64,000 nucleotides of DNA from Amycolatopsis viridis (GCF_011758765.1 NZ_JAANOU010000001.1:4898001-4962000), one strand, 5' to 3'; counted from the first letter of the stretch, positions 24,150-34,148 are shown. Notes: generated from the letters alone by a model not told the origin. Numbers and translations are program-made.

Positions 24150-24525
24150 GCACCCTCGCCGCCCGGTGGGTGCCCGCTGCGGCGGCGCCGGAACACCTGG
24201 TGCCGGCGCGCAGCGGCAGCGAGGAGGAGCTGCGCCGGCCGGGATGCTCGACTCCGCCGGCGACCCGCTGATTCCATTGCTCGCAGCCGTGCTGCTGGGC
24301 GTGGCCACGCTGGGCCGGGCCGCCGGGTTCACCCGCGACCGGCTGTCGCCGGCGGTCAGCGGGCGGCTCGGCCCGATCGCCGGGATCGTCCTGATCGGCG
24401 CCGCGAGCGGCGGGTTCAAGCAGATCCTGGTGGACGCGGGTGCCGGCAACGGTGTCCGCAGCCGGGCTGGTGTCCGGCCTGGTAATCAACGATGCCGCCC
24501 ACCGCGCCCAGGCCTCCGGCGCGTG
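24146..24525 (+). pseudogene. gntP: Remnant of GntP-family gluconate permease
   Basis: Three pieces resembling GntP occur in different frames. From GTG 24146, coupled to gntK, comes an N-terminal-like STLAARWVPAAAAPEHLV. From about 24255, in another frame, comes a middle section GDPLIPLLAAVLLGVATLGRA, then GRLGPIAGIVLIGAASGGFKQ and ILVDAGAGNGV. From about 24445 a third frame gives ATVSAAGLVSGLVIND. An intact GntP has about 450 residues; here only about 100 remain, so at least two internal deletions have happened. The usual gntR-gntK-gntP order explains its position. It cannot encode a working permease. Confidence 0.75.
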
Positions 24526-24543
24526 CCGGCGGCCCGGACCGCG

Positions 24544-25551
24544 TCAACCCCGGTCGGCGTAGGCCCAGGCTTCCAGCATCACGCGGGCGATCGAGGCGTT
24601 ACCCGGCAGGATCAGTTCGCCCGCCCCGTCCAGGATCGGCACCGGGCGGCCGCCGGCTTCGAAGGCCGCTCGCACGTCGGCGCGCGGCACCCACATCGCG
24701 GTCTCGATCTCGCCGTCCGCGGGAACCAGCGGGCGCGCCGGGTCGGCCTTGGCGGTGAACCCGAGCATGATCGACCGCGGGAACGGCCACGGCTGGCTGC
24801 CCAGGTACCGCACGTCGTGGACGTCGGCGCCGACCTCCTCGCGGATCTCCCGCACGCAGCAGCCTTCGAGCGACTCGCCGGCCTCGACGAACCCGGCCAG
24901 CACGGAGAACCGCCCCGGCGGCCACACCGGCTGCCGCGCCAGCAGCACGTGCTCGCCGTTGACGCCCTCCTCGTCGTGCACCAGGCAGATGATCGCCGGG
25001 TCGGTGCGCGGGTACTCCTCGCGGCCGCACGACTCGCACTTCGACGCCCAGCCGAACTGCACCAGGTGCGTCGGGCTACCGTCGCGCACGCAGAACCGCG
25101 CCTGCCGGTGCCACAAGCGCAGCGCCTGTGCCGTGGTGAACAGCCCCGCCGCGGTGTCGTCGAGCTGGTCACCGTGCGCCCGCAGCGTCACCCACAGCTC
25201 GCCGTCGACGCGGGGCACCTCCTCGGGCACGCCCCAGCTGCCCGGCTGCTGCACGATCTCCGGTTCGCCCTCCGGCTCACCGGGCAGCGACCAGTGGTCG
25301 ACGCCCTGCCATTCGCCGAGGAACACCGCGTCAGCCGGCGGTTCCTCCCCGAAGGTCAGCGCCTTGCGGGTGGCCAGGACGGGCTCCCCCTCGCGCACCG
25401 GCGTGCGCAACTGCTTGTCCAGCAGCATCACCTGCGCGTCCCGCCAGCGGGCGCGCAGGCGCTCGGGGTTGGTCCGCAACATCTCCTGACGGTCCACTGT
25501 GGACCGGGAGAGGGTCGGGAGGCGGCCCAGCCTGAACGGTGCGACGGTCAC
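24544..25551 (-). CDS. nudC: NAD(+)/NADH diphosphatase (Nudix)
   Basis: A 335-residue Nudix hydrolase starting at GTG 25551, overlapping the stop of the upstream M16 gene as GTGA. The Nudix box GFVEAGESLEGCCVREIREEVG is near residue 220, followed by the NADH-pyrophosphatase hallmark SQPWPFPRSIMLGF. NudC cleaves NAD(H) to NMN(H) and AMP and can remove NAD caps from RNA. The zinc ribbon looks degenerate: one pair is present as KCESCG near residue 160, but the first position reads FCVRDG instead of a Cys-x2-Cys pair. The protein otherwise has full length and all catalytic residues. Confidence 0.85.
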   Translation of the reverse strand: MTVAPFRLGRLPTLSRSTVDRQEMLRTNPERLRARWRDAQVMLLDKQLRTPVREGEPVLATRKALTFGEEPPADAVFLGEWQGVDHWSLPGEPEGEPEIVQQPGSWGVPEEVPRVDGELWVTLRAHGDQLDDTAAGLFTTAQALRLWHRQARFCVRDGSPTHLVQFGWASKCESCGREEYPRTDPAIICLVHDEEGVNGEHVLLARQPVWPPGRFSVLAGFVEAGESLEGCCVREIREEVGADVHDVRYLGSQPWPFPRSIMLGFTAKADPARPLVPADGEIETAMWVPRADVRAAFEAGGRPVPILDGAGELILPGNASIARVMLEAWAYADRG

Positions 25552-26930
25552 TGGCCGGGCTCCCCCACCGCGACCCCGCCCAGCGCGGTCAGCTGCGGCG
25601 CGAGCGTGTCGGCGTCACCCACCACGACCCCGGTGAAGCGGGCCGGGGCGAAGAAGTCGAGCGCGGCCTGCGCGACCTCCTCGACCGTGACCTCGGCGAC
25701 CCGCCGCGGGTGCTCGGCCAGCCACTCCGCACCCAGGCCCGCCGCGGTCAGCGCGGCGAGCTGGCTCGCCAGCCCGGCCTGCGACGAGGTCGCGGTCAGC
25801 AGCGAGCCGATCGCGTACTGGCGCACCGACTCCACCTCCTCGGCCGTCGGCGGCACGACCGCGAGGCGGCCCAGCTCGTAGCGGGTCTCCAGCAGCGCGG
25901 CCGCGGTGACCTCGTTCGCCGTGTCCGCGTCCACGCCCACGGTCGCGGTGGTGCCGGTGAACTCGAACCCGGAGTGGGCGCTGTAGGTGTAGCCCTTGTC
26001 CTCGCGGATGTTCTCCACCAGCCGGGACGAGAAGTAGCCGCCGTAGGTCAGGTTCGCCAGCTGGAGCGCGGGGTAACGCGGATCGGTGCGGGGCAGCGAC
26101 TGCGCGATGAGCCGGATCTGCGACTGCACCGCCCCGGCCCGGGGCACCAGCAGCAGGTCACCACCGGTCACCTCGGGCAGCCCGGGCATCGCGACCGCCG
26201 GGCGGTCCGACGCCCAGCCGGACAACGCGCGCTCGACGTCCCCGGCGATCTGCTCCGGGTCGACGTCGCCGACGATGACGAGCACGGAACCGCGCGGCAG
26301 CACGGACGCGGCGTGCAGCGCGCGCACGGCCTCCGGCGTCACCTGCTCGACGTCGGACGCCTGCGGCATCTCGCGGGTCGCCGGGTGGTCGCCGTAGACG
26401 TGCCGGAGCAGCGCCTCGCGCGCGATCACCCGCGGCTGGGTGCGGGACACCGCCAGCCGCTCGACCAGCCGGGCCGACTCCCGCGCCACCTCCTCGTCCA
26501 CATAGGACGCACCGGTGAGTGCGTCGGCGAGCACGTCCAGCAGCGTCGGCAGGCCGGTCGCCAGGCCGTTGCCGGAGATGGTGAGCCGCTCCGGATCGAC
26601 CACGGTGTCCAGCTCGCCGCCGATCAACGCCAGTTCGGTGTCGATCTCGACGCGGTCCCGCCGGGCGGTGCCGGTGAGCATGGTCTCGGCGAGCACCTCG
26701 GCGGTGGCCGCGTGCAGCGGCTCGGTACCGCCGAACGGGATCCGCAGGCGCAGCTCGACCAGCGGCACGGTCGGCTTGCGCACCGCGAGCAGGCGCAACC
26801 CGCTGGGCAGCACGGTGTCCACGTGGGCCAGGTCCGCGGCGGCGATCTGCGCACCGAGTTCCGGGACCGGGCGCGGGCCACTGGCCGTGCGGCCGATCTC
26901 CTCGGCGCTGCGGTGTCCGACGGTCGTCAC
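25548..26930 (-). CDS. M16-family peptidase-like protein, non-catalytic subunit
   Basis: A 460-residue protein starting at GTG 26930, overlapping the stop of the first M16 gene as GTGA. It has the pitrilysin-like fold: VLPSGLRLLAVRKPTVPLVELRLRIPFGG at the N-terminus and SRLVENIREDKGYTYSAHSGFEFTGTTATVGVD near residue 330. The HxxEH zinc motif is replaced by HAATAEVLAE, so it should not hydrolyse peptides. Paired M16 genes, one active and one inactive, form heterodimers as in mitochondrial processing peptidase and bacterial M16B pairs. The R/Y pair of the second domain (near GYTYSA) is kept, consistent with a substrate-binding partner. Confidence 0.85.
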   Translation of the reverse strand: MTTVGHRSAEEIGRTASGPRPVPELGAQIAAADLAHVDTVLPSGLRLLAVRKPTVPLVELRLRIPFGGTEPLHAATAEVLAETMLTGTARRDRVEIDTELALIGGELDTVVDPERLTISGNGLATGLPTLLDVLADALTGASYVDEEVARESARLVERLAVSRTQPRVIAREALLRHVYGDHPATREMPQASDVEQVTPEAVRALHAASVLPRGSVLVIVGDVDPEQIAGDVERALSGWASDRPAVAMPGLPEVTGGDLLLVPRAGAVQSQIRLIAQSLPRTDPRYPALQLANLTYGGYFSSRLVENIREDKGYTYSAHSGFEFTGTTATVGVDADTANEVTAAALLETRYELGRLAVVPPTAEEVESVRQYAIGSLLTATSSQAGLASQLAALTAAGLGAEWLAEHPRRVAEVTVEEVAQAALDFFAPARFTGVVVGDADTLAPQLTALGGVAVGEPGQ

Positions 26931-28213
26931 TTCGCTCCCCCTTCGGGCTCGACGAGCAGGACCGCCCGCGAGTCGGGCCGCAGCGCCTTGGCCGCGGCGG
27001 CCACATCGGCACCGGTGACCGCGGCCATCCGGTCCGGCAGCTGGTGCACCAGGGACGGGTCCCCGTAGAGCAGTTCGAACGCGCCGATCGACAGCGTCCG
27101 GGACATCAGCCGGTCGTGCTCGGCGTGCAGGCTCGCGCTCCACCGCGCGGTCACCTTGGCCAGTTCCTGCGCGTCCGGCGGCGTGGCCGCCAGCTTCTCC
27201 AGTTCCTCGTCGATCGCGGTCAGCACGCGCTCGGCCGTCACGTCCGGCGAGTGGATGGCGGTGATCGAGAACGTGTCCGGGTCGCGCGCCTCGAACGGCC
27301 CGAACAGGCCGGCGCCCGCGCCGATGTCGGTGACCAGCGGCTCGCGGTGCACCAGCCGCTGCTGGAGGCGGGAGCCGTCGCCGTCGGTCAGCACACCGGC
27401 CAGGACCAGGTTGGCGAGGTAGGCGTCCAGCTCGCGGACCGGGTCCGGCATCCGGTAGCCGACGGCCAGCGCGGGCAGCGGCGCGTGCGGATCGGTGTGG
27501 TGACCGCGGACCTCGCCGGACGGCGGCGGCTCGGCGAACGAGCGCTTGGGCGGCGCCGGGCGGTGCGGCACGTCGCCGAAGTGCTTGCCGATCAGCTCGC
27601 GCGCCCGGTCCGGGTCGAAGTCGCCGGCGACGGTGAGCACGGCGTTGGCCGGCGAGTAGTAGGTGTCGAAGAACGCGGCGCAGTCGTCCAGGCTCGCCTG
27701 CTCCAGGTCGGTGAAGTCGCCGTAGCCGTTGTGCGCGTTGGGGAACGTCGAGTAGAGCACCGGGGGCAGGAGGATCCACGGGAACCCGCCGTAGGGCCGG
27801 TTCAGCACGTTGAGGCGGATCTCCTCCTTGACCACGTCGATCTGGTTGGCCAGGTTCTCCCGCGTCAGCTTGGGCGCGCGCATGCGGTCGGCCTCGAGGA
27901 ACAGCGCACGCTCCAGCGCCGCCGAGGGCAGAACCTCGTAGTAGTCGGTGTAGTCCGGGTGGGTCGACCCGTTGAAGGTGCCCCCGCTGGACTGCACGAT
28001 CTTGAAGTGCGCGAGCTTCTCCAGGCTCTCGCTGCCCTGGAACATCAGGTGCTCGAAGAGGTGGGCGAACCCGGTGCGCCCTTCCGGCTCGGAGCGGAAG
28101 CCGACGTCGTAGTGCACGGCGACGCCGACCACCGGAGCGGTCGGATCCGGCGCGAGCACCACGCGCAAGCCGTTGTCCAGGGTGAACCGGGAGGTCCGGG
28201 AAGTCTCCGCCAT
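26927..28213 (-). CDS. M16-family zinc peptidase, catalytic subunit
   Basis: A 428-residue protein starting at ATG 28213 with AAGGTGGAG upstream; the longer open frame is spurious. The zinc-binding motif HLFEHLMFQG (inverted HxxEH) is near residue 53, and the third ligand Glu lies in VVKEEIRLNVLNRPYGG near residue 130. The N-terminal FTLDNGLRVVLAPDPTAPVVGVAVHYDVGFRSEPEG is standard for the family. It is coupled to the inactive M16 partner and then nudC, forming a three-gene operon. Substrates are unknown; it has no signal peptide, so it probably acts in the cytoplasm. Confidence 0.9.
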   Translation of the reverse strand: MAETSRTSRFTLDNGLRVVLAPDPTAPVVGVAVHYDVGFRSEPEGRTGFAHLFEHLMFQGSESLEKLAHFKIVQSSGGTFNGSTHPDYTDYYEVLPSAALERALFLEADRMRAPKLTRENLANQIDVVKEEIRLNVLNRPYGGFPWILLPPVLYSTFPNAHNGYGDFTDLEQASLDDCAAFFDTYYSPANAVLTVAGDFDPDRARELIGKHFGDVPHRPAPPKRSFAEPPPSGEVRGHHTDPHAPLPALAVGYRMPDPVRELDAYLANLVLAGVLTDGDGSRLQQRLVHREPLVTDIGAGAGLFGPFEARDPDTFSITAIHSPDVTAERVLTAIDEELEKLAATPPDAQELAKVTARWSASLHAEHDRLMSRTLSIGAFELLYGDPSLVHQLPDRMAAVTGADVAAAAKALRPDSRAVLLVEPEGGAK

Positions 28214-28343
28214 GGGCTCCACCTTACGGCCATCGCGCGGCCCGGCCCGGCGGCGGTCCCGGGCGGCGACGCGGTGTTCACCGAGCGCGAACGCCACCCC
28301 GCTCGGCAGGAGGGACGACCGCTGCGGGACACCGGACCGGATG

Positions 28344-29192
28344 TCAGCTGGGCGGGGTGAAGCCGCGCGGCGGCCCGGCCTCACCCGCTTCGGCCGGCGG
28401 CACGGCAACCGGCGCCGGTGGCGGGGCGGGCGGCCGGCCCACCCCGGCCTGGTCGCCCGCGCGGCGGCGCCGTTCCGCGAGCACCGCCTGCAGGTAGGCC
28501 CACGGCGGCACGCCCCGGGGCAGCGGCGCGCCGATGCGCGTCGCGACGTCGTGCACCAGCTGGTGCCCCAGGGGGTCCCGCGCCCGGTCGCTCAGCTCGC
28601 CGTACCGCGCGAGGTACTGCCGGGCGGCCAGCGCCAGGTCGTCGGTGAGCGCGGTCAGGTCCAGCTGCGCGGCCCACCCGGCCAGCGCCGGTGGCATCTC
28701 GATGGCCGGCGCCACCGGCTGCGCGGCGCGCTGCCGGATGACGACCGTGCCCGCCAGGTAGTCGCCCACCCGCTTGGACCGCGGCGAGAACAGCGACACG
28801 AACAACGCCACCGCGCTCCACAGCAGCACCGGCCCGAAGTCGACGATCGCGCCCGCCAGGGCGCGGGTCAGGGTGTGGCGGAAGCGGACCGGGCCGCCGT
28901 CGTCCCGCACCACGCGCAGCCCCATCGCCATCTTGCCGAGGGTGCGGCCACGGCTGAGCGTTTCGAACAGCACCGGGTACCCGATCCGCACCAGCACGAA
29001 GAACCCCAGCGCCAGCGCGCCCAGCAACGCCTCGTCGTGCATGCCCGCCAGGAGGAGGACGAGGGTGAAGAGCAGGAGCGCGGCGGCCTGGATCGCCACG
29101 TCGACCGCGAACGCCGCGGCCCTGCTGGCGAGCTGCGCGATCGGCAGCTCCAGCACGACGGCCTCGCCGGTCACCAAGCCGGGTTCTGTCAC
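28344..29192 (-). CDS. RDD family membrane protein (Rv3695-like)
   Basis: A 282-residue protein with an RDD domain. Membrane segments lie at about residues 22-40, 43-62 and 109-130. Landmarks are SRAAAFAVDVAIQ, TLSRGRTLGKMAMGLRVVRDDGG and SKRVGDYLAGTVVIRQ. The C-terminal 120 residues are cytoplasmic and end in a Pro/Ala-rich tail. I start it at GTG 29192 (VTEPGLVTGEAVVL), in line with related proteins; ATG 29216 would overlap the divergent SpoIIM start within a single CATG. RDD proteins are poorly understood; some act in ion transport. Pairing with SpoIIM and the MoxR block recalls Rv3690-Rv3695. Confidence 0.75.
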   Translation of the reverse strand: MTEPGLVTGEAVVLELPIAQLASRAAAFAVDVAIQAAALLLFTLVLLLAGMHDEALLGALALGFFVLVRIGYPVLFETLSRGRTLGKMAMGLRVVRDDGGPVRFRHTLTRALAGAIVDFGPVLLWSAVALFVSLFSPRSKRVGDYLAGTVVIRQRAAQPVAPAIEMPPALAGWAAQLDLTALTDDLALAARQYLARYGELSDRARDPLGHQLVHDVATRIGAPLPRGVPPWAYLQAVLAERRRRAGDQAGVGRPPAPPPAPVAVPPAEAGEAGPPRGFTPPS

Positions 29193-29214
29193 CCGGTCAC
29201 TGTAATCTGCCCCC

Positions 29215-30219
29215 ATGGACGTGGACCTGTTCGTCGCGGCCCACCGCGCCGAATGGGCCCGGCTGGACACGCTGCTCGCCGCGCGCAGGCTGACCGGCCC
29301 GGAGGCCGACGAGCTGGTCACGCTCTACCAGCGCGCGGCGACCCACCTGTCGGTGGTGCGCTCCGCCGCCCCGGACCCGGCGCTGCTGTCGTGGCTGTCG
29401 GCGCTGGTCGCGCGCGCCCGCTCGGCCGTCACCGGCGCGCACAGCCCGGCCTGGCGCGAGGCCGGGCTGTTCTTCGCGCAGCGGTTCCCCGCCGCCGTCT
29501 ACACGAGCGTCCGGTGGTGGTTGCCGGCCGCGGTGGTGTCGATCCTGCTGGGCGGCCTGATCGGCGCGTGGATCGCGGGCGACCCGCAGGTGCGGGCGAG
29601 CCTCGCCGCGCCGGAGGACGTCCGCGCGCTCACCGAGCCGGGCGGGCAGTTCGAGACCTACTACTCGGCCAACCCGGCCGCCTCGTTCGCCGCGCAGGTG
29701 TGGACGAACAACGCGTGGGTCGCGGCCATGTGCTTGTTCTTCGGGGTGCTGCTGGGCGTCCCGGTGCTCATCGCGTTGTGGCAGAACGTGCTCAACGTCG
29801 GCCTGTCCGCCGGGTTCATGGCCGCCGCCGGGCGGCTGGACGTGTTCTTCGGGCTGATCACCCCGCACGGGCTGCTGGAACTGACCGCGGTGTTCGTCGC
29901 CGCCGGCACGGGCCTCCGTCTCGGGTGGACGGTCCTCGCCCCGGGTGGGCGGTCCCGGGCGGCGGCGCTGGCGCAGGAAGGCCGGGCAGCCGCGGGCATG
30001 GCGCTCGGGCTGGCGTGCGTGCTGCTCGTGTCCGGTGTCATCGAGGCGTTCGTGACGCCGTCCGGCCTGCCGACGTGGGGGCGGATCGCGATCGGGCTGG
30101 TCGCGGAGGTGCTGTTCCTGCTGTACGTGTTCGTGCTGGGGCGGCGGGCCGTGCGGGCCGGGGTCACCGGGGACGTGGCGTCGCGGCACGCCGGTGACCT
30201 GCTGCCCGAGGCCGGCTGA
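29215..30219 (+). CDS. SpoIIM/DUF95 family membrane protein (Rv3694c-like)
   Basis: A 334-residue protein starting at ATG 29215. A soluble N-terminal part (MDVDLFVAAHRAEWARLDTLLAARRLTG, LVTLYQRAATHLSVVRS) precedes a membrane domain with segments at about residues 101-122, 160-182, 212-235, 255-278 and 287-310. WTNNAWVAAMCLFFGVLLGVP and NVGLSAGFMAAAGRLDVFFGLITPHGLLELTAVFVAAG are typical of the stage II sporulation protein M family. Most members, as here, are in non-sporulating bacteria and of unknown role. It diverges from the RDD gene and lies near the MoxR/DUF58 operon, a neighbourhood kept in mycobacteria. Confidence 0.8.
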   Translation: MDVDLFVAAHRAEWARLDTLLAARRLTGPEADELVTLYQRAATHLSVVRSAAPDPALLSWLSALVARARSAVTGAHSPAWREAGLFFAQRFPAAVYTSVRWWLPAAVVSILLGGLIGAWIAGDPQVRASLAAPEDVRALTEPGGQFETYYSANPAASFAAQVWTNNAWVAAMCLFFGVLLGVPVLIALWQNVLNVGLSAGFMAAAGRLDVFFGLITPHGLLELTAVFVAAGTGLRLGWTVLAPGGRSRAAALAQEGRAAAGMALGLACVLLVSGVIEAFVTPSGLPTWGRIAIGLVAEVLFLLYVFVLGRRAVRAGVTGDVASRHAGDLLPEAG

Positions 30220-30266
30220 CACGCCGTTGCCCGGAATCGCCGGTGCCACGACCTAGGGTGGAGGGC

Positions 30267-30479
30267 ATGCGGCTGGAGCTTTCCGATGACACGTACGCGC
30301 TGGTGACGGCCCTCGCCGAGCAGTCGGGCCAGTCCGTGGGCGACTGGGTGCGGGCCGCCGTCGGGCGGGAGGCCTACCGGCAACTGTGCGAGCAGCAGGC
30401 GCGGTGGAACGCCGAGCACCCCGAACAGGTGCGGGCCGCCGCGGACGACTGGCGTGCCCGTGGCTCCTCGGCCGCGTAG
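30267..30479 (+). CDS. Small RHH-like protein, possible antitoxin
   Basis: A 70-residue protein starting at ATG 30267 with GGTGGAGGG upstream. The N-terminal MRLELSDDTYALVTALAEQSGQSVGDWVRAAVGREAYR fits a ribbon-helix-helix DNA-binding fold (one beta strand and two helices). The acidic/basic tail (EQQARWNAEHPEQVRAAADDW) could wrap a partner. Its last 26 bp overlap the start of a PemK/MazF-like gene, the layout of many type II toxin-antitoxin pairs. The assignment is by fold and arrangement; I do not recognise a specific family. Confidence 0.55.
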   Translation: MRLELSDDTYALVTALAEQSGQSVGDWVRAAVGREAYRQLCEQQARWNAEHPEQVRAAADDWRARGSSAA

Positions 30480-30753
30480 GGGCGAGATCTGGGCCGTCTC
30501 CCCCGGATCGCGACGGGTGCTGGTCTTCTCCGGCAACATGCTCAACGACATCGACGACGAGCACGTCGTGACCATGGAGGTCATCGAGCACCCCGTGCCG
30601 CTCAGCGTGGCCACCGGCAGTGGCGGGTGGGTGCGTTACACGTGGCTGGACCACGTGCCCAAGGAGTCGCTGACGCGTCAGCTCGGCGAGGTGCCGGAGG
30701 AGCTGATGCAGCGCCTGAGCACCCGGTTGTTCATGGTGATCGCCACGGACTGA
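30454..30753 (+). CDS. PemK/MazF-like protein, possible toxin
   Basis: A 99-residue protein starting at GTG 30454, or GTG 30460, inside the end of the RHH-like gene. The pattern RGEIWAVS, RRVLVFSGNMLNDID, VVTMEVIEH, WVRYTWLDHVPKESLTRQLGEVPEELMQRLSTRLFMVI follows the MazF/PemK fold: an RG[ED]IW start, a central core and a final helix. The usual catalytic Arg and Ser/Thr positions are not obvious, so endoribonuclease activity is uncertain. It may be a toxin, or a domesticated relative kept as a housekeeping pair. Confidence 0.55.
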   Translation: MPVAPRPRRGEIWAVSPGSRRVLVFSGNMLNDIDDEHVVTMEVIEHPVPLSVATGSGGWVRYTWLDHVPKESLTRQLGEVPEELMQRLSTRLFMVIATD

Positions 30754-30767
30754 CCGCGGCCCGTGCG

Positions 30768-32063
30768 CTACAGGCGGCCGGCGGCCTTCAGGGCCAGGTA
30801 GCTGTCGGCGAGCGCGGGCGCCAGCCGGTCGGGCACCGCGTCCACCACCGTCACCCCGCGCTGCGCGAGCAGGCTCGTGACACGCCGGCGCTCCGCCAGC
30901 GTCCGTTCGGCGGCGGCCGCGTCGTAGACGGCTTCCGCGTCGCCGCGGGCGCGGGCCATCGCGGTGACGCCGGGGTCCGCCACACCGGCCACCACCAGCT
31001 GGTGCCGGGCCACCACGGACGGCAGCACGGGCAGCAGGCCCTCCTCCAGCGGCGCCGCGTCCAGCCCGGTCAGCAGCACCACCAGCGACCGGCGGCGGGC
31101 GCGGCGGAGCACCTCGGCCACCATGCCCCGCGCGTCGGTCTCCACCAGGCTCGCCTCGAGCGGCGCCATCGCGGTCACCAGCCCCGGCAGCAGCTCACCG
31201 GCCGCGAGCCCGCGGACGTCCGCCCGCACCCGCCGGTCGTAGGCCAGGAAGTCGACCCGGTCACCCGCCCGGGACGCCAGCACCGCGAGCAGCAGTGCGG
31301 CATCCAGCGCCGCGTCCAGCCGCGGCACGTCGCCCACCCGGGCCGCCGCCGTCCGGCCGGTGTCCAGCACCACGAGCACCCGCCGGTCCCGCTCCGGCCG
31401 CCACGTCCGCACCATCACGTCCGCGGCGCGCGCCGTGGCGCGCCAGTCGATGGACCGCACGTCGTCGCCGATGACGTACTCGCGCAGCGAGTCGAACTCG
31501 GTGCCCTCGCCACGCACCAGCGCCGCCTGCCTGCCGTCCAGCTGTTGCAGCCGGGTCAGCCGCGACGGCAGGTGCTTGCGGCTGCTGAACGGCGGCAGCA
31601 CCCGCAGGGTCCCCGGCACGCGGTGCGATCCCTGGCGCCCGGCCAGCCCGAGCGGTCCGAGCGCGCGCACCGTCACGCGGTGCGCCGTGCGGTCCCCGCG
31701 GCGCACCGGCCGCAGCCGGACCACGACCGGCCGCCGCTCCCCCGGCGGTACCGTGATGCGGAACCGGTCCCGTTCCAGCCCGGCGCTCGGCGGCCACGCG
31801 TCCCGCAGCACCCCCCGCAGCGGCCGCCTTCCCGGGTTGGTCACCCACAACGTCACCTCGGCCGTCTCGCCGAGGCGGACGACCGCCGGCCCGGACCGCG
31901 CGAAGGTCAGCCCCCGCACCGGGGCCGCGAGCAGCACGTCCACCGCCACCGCGGCGGCGAGCGCACCGAGCACCACGAGCACGCCCGTCCACGACGGCAG
32001 CCCCATCGCCACCGGGACGACGCCGACGAGCGCCAGTAGCCCGACCTTGCCGGTGATCGCCAT
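30768..32063 (-). CDS. DUF58 domain protein (Rv3693-like)
   Basis: A 431-residue protein starting at ATG 32063, one base after the MoxR gene ends. Two N-terminal membrane segments (about residues 8-24 and 28-48) precede a beta-rich extracytoplasmic-type region. The DUF58 signature GTEFDSLREYVIGDDVRSIDWRATARAADVMVRTW is near residue 190. A VWA-like domain follows (RRVLVVLDTGRT with a partial MIDAS). DUF58 proteins typically work with MoxR ATPases, perhaps in cell-envelope protein maturation or stress tolerance. It is the last gene of the five-gene minus-strand operon. Confidence 0.85.
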   Translation of the reverse strand: MAITGKVGLLALVGVVPVAMGLPSWTGVLVVLGALAAAVAVDVLLAAPVRGLTFARSGPAVVRLGETAEVTLWVTNPGRRPLRGVLRDAWPPSAGLERDRFRITVPPGERRPVVVRLRPVRRGDRTAHRVTVRALGPLGLAGRQGSHRVPGTLRVLPPFSSRKHLPSRLTRLQQLDGRQAALVRGEGTEFDSLREYVIGDDVRSIDWRATARAADVMVRTWRPERDRRVLVVLDTGRTAAARVGDVPRLDAALDAALLLAVLASRAGDRVDFLAYDRRVRADVRGLAAGELLPGLVTAMAPLEASLVETDARGMVAEVLRRARRRSLVVLLTGLDAAPLEEGLLPVLPSVVARHQLVVAGVADPGVTAMARARGDAEAVYDAAAAERTLAERRRVTSLLAQRGVTVVDAVPDRLAPALADSYLALKAAGRL

Positions 32064-32064
32064 G

Positions 32065-33029
<965 letters not shown>

Positions 33030-33033
<4 letters not shown>

Positions 33034-34148
33034 CTGATCTCCCTCTCGATGCGGTCCAGCTCGTCGGCGAGGCGGACCAGTCCGGCGTCGTCACCGGGCG
33101 CCGGGCCGTACAGCAGCTCCTCGATGGCCGGGCCGGGCCGTCCGGTGCGGGCCGCGACCGCGGCGACCACCGCCTGCGCTTCCGCCACCGGGCCGAGCCC
33201 GAGCAGCGGCCGCATCCGGTTCAGGGCCGCCTGCCGCAGCGTATCCGCGGCGTGGCCGGCGGCACCCGCGCGCCGGTAGAGCCGGGCGCGGCCTTCGGTG
33301 GTCTCGGCGGCGCGGACGGCGACCGGTAGCCGTTCGGTCACCACCGGCCCGAGGCGGCGGGCCCGCCACAGCGCGAACAGGACCACGGCGGCACCGAGCT
33401 GGATCGTGCCGAACAACCAGGGCCCCGGGACGAGGTCGGTGAACGCGCGCGCCCCGAGCCCGTTCCCGGTGTCCGACGGCGACGGCAGGTACCAGACGAG
33501 CGTCGCGCTGCGGCCGAGCAGGCGCAGCGCGAGCGCCGCGTCACCCTCGTCGGCCAGGCGGTCGTTGGTCATCGGGGTGCCGTCCCCGAGGATCGTGGTG
33601 GTGCCGCGGTCACCGGGCAGCTGGAGCAGCGTCCCGTCGTAACAGGAGCGGGCGCGGCCGTGCGCGGCGTAGGCGTGGCCGCCGAGGACCGCGTTCCCGG
33701 CGGCGACGGCGGCCGCGACGGTGCACGCGGGTTCGCGTACCCCAGTCCCGGGCTCGCCGGTGCCGGCCACCCCGGGCGTCAGGACGCTCAGCACGCGGTC
33801 ACCGGGGCCGATGAGCACCGCGTCCGCCGCGCGCGCCCGTAGCGCCGCGAGCTTCCCCGGGTCGACGAGGTCGGGAGCGGTCACCAGCAGCGTCGCTCCG
33901 TCGCGCAAGGCGGCTTCCGCGTCGGCGTAGGTGCGGGCGGTGACGATCCGCACGCCCGCCCGGTCGAGCAGCCGCGCCAGCGCGCGCGAGCCACCCGGGT
34001 CGGCCGAGCCGGGGTCGAGCGACCCGTGCTGCTGCCCCGCGGAGCCGAGCAGCACGACGAGCGCGCCGAGGACCACGATCACCGCGATCACCACCGGTGC
34101 CCGCGCGGCCCGCCAGATGCGGCACGCGTCCGGGGACACACTGGTCAC
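33030..34148 (-). CDS. DUF4350 membrane protein (Rv3691-like)
   Basis: A 372-residue protein starting at GTG 34148, overlapping the stop of the DUF4129 gene. One membrane helix near residues 18-36 is followed by the DUF4350 domain, a class I glutamine-amidotransferase-like fold that begins GSLDPGSADPGGSRALARLLDRAGVRIV and contains ATLLVTAPDLVDPGKLAALRA. A second helix at about 250-268 (WLFGTIQLGAAVVLFALWRARR) leads to a cytoplasmic region of about 100 residues. The domain has no known activity. It sits between MoxR and DUF4129, as in mycobacteria, and probably belongs to one membrane complex with them. Confidence 0.8.
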
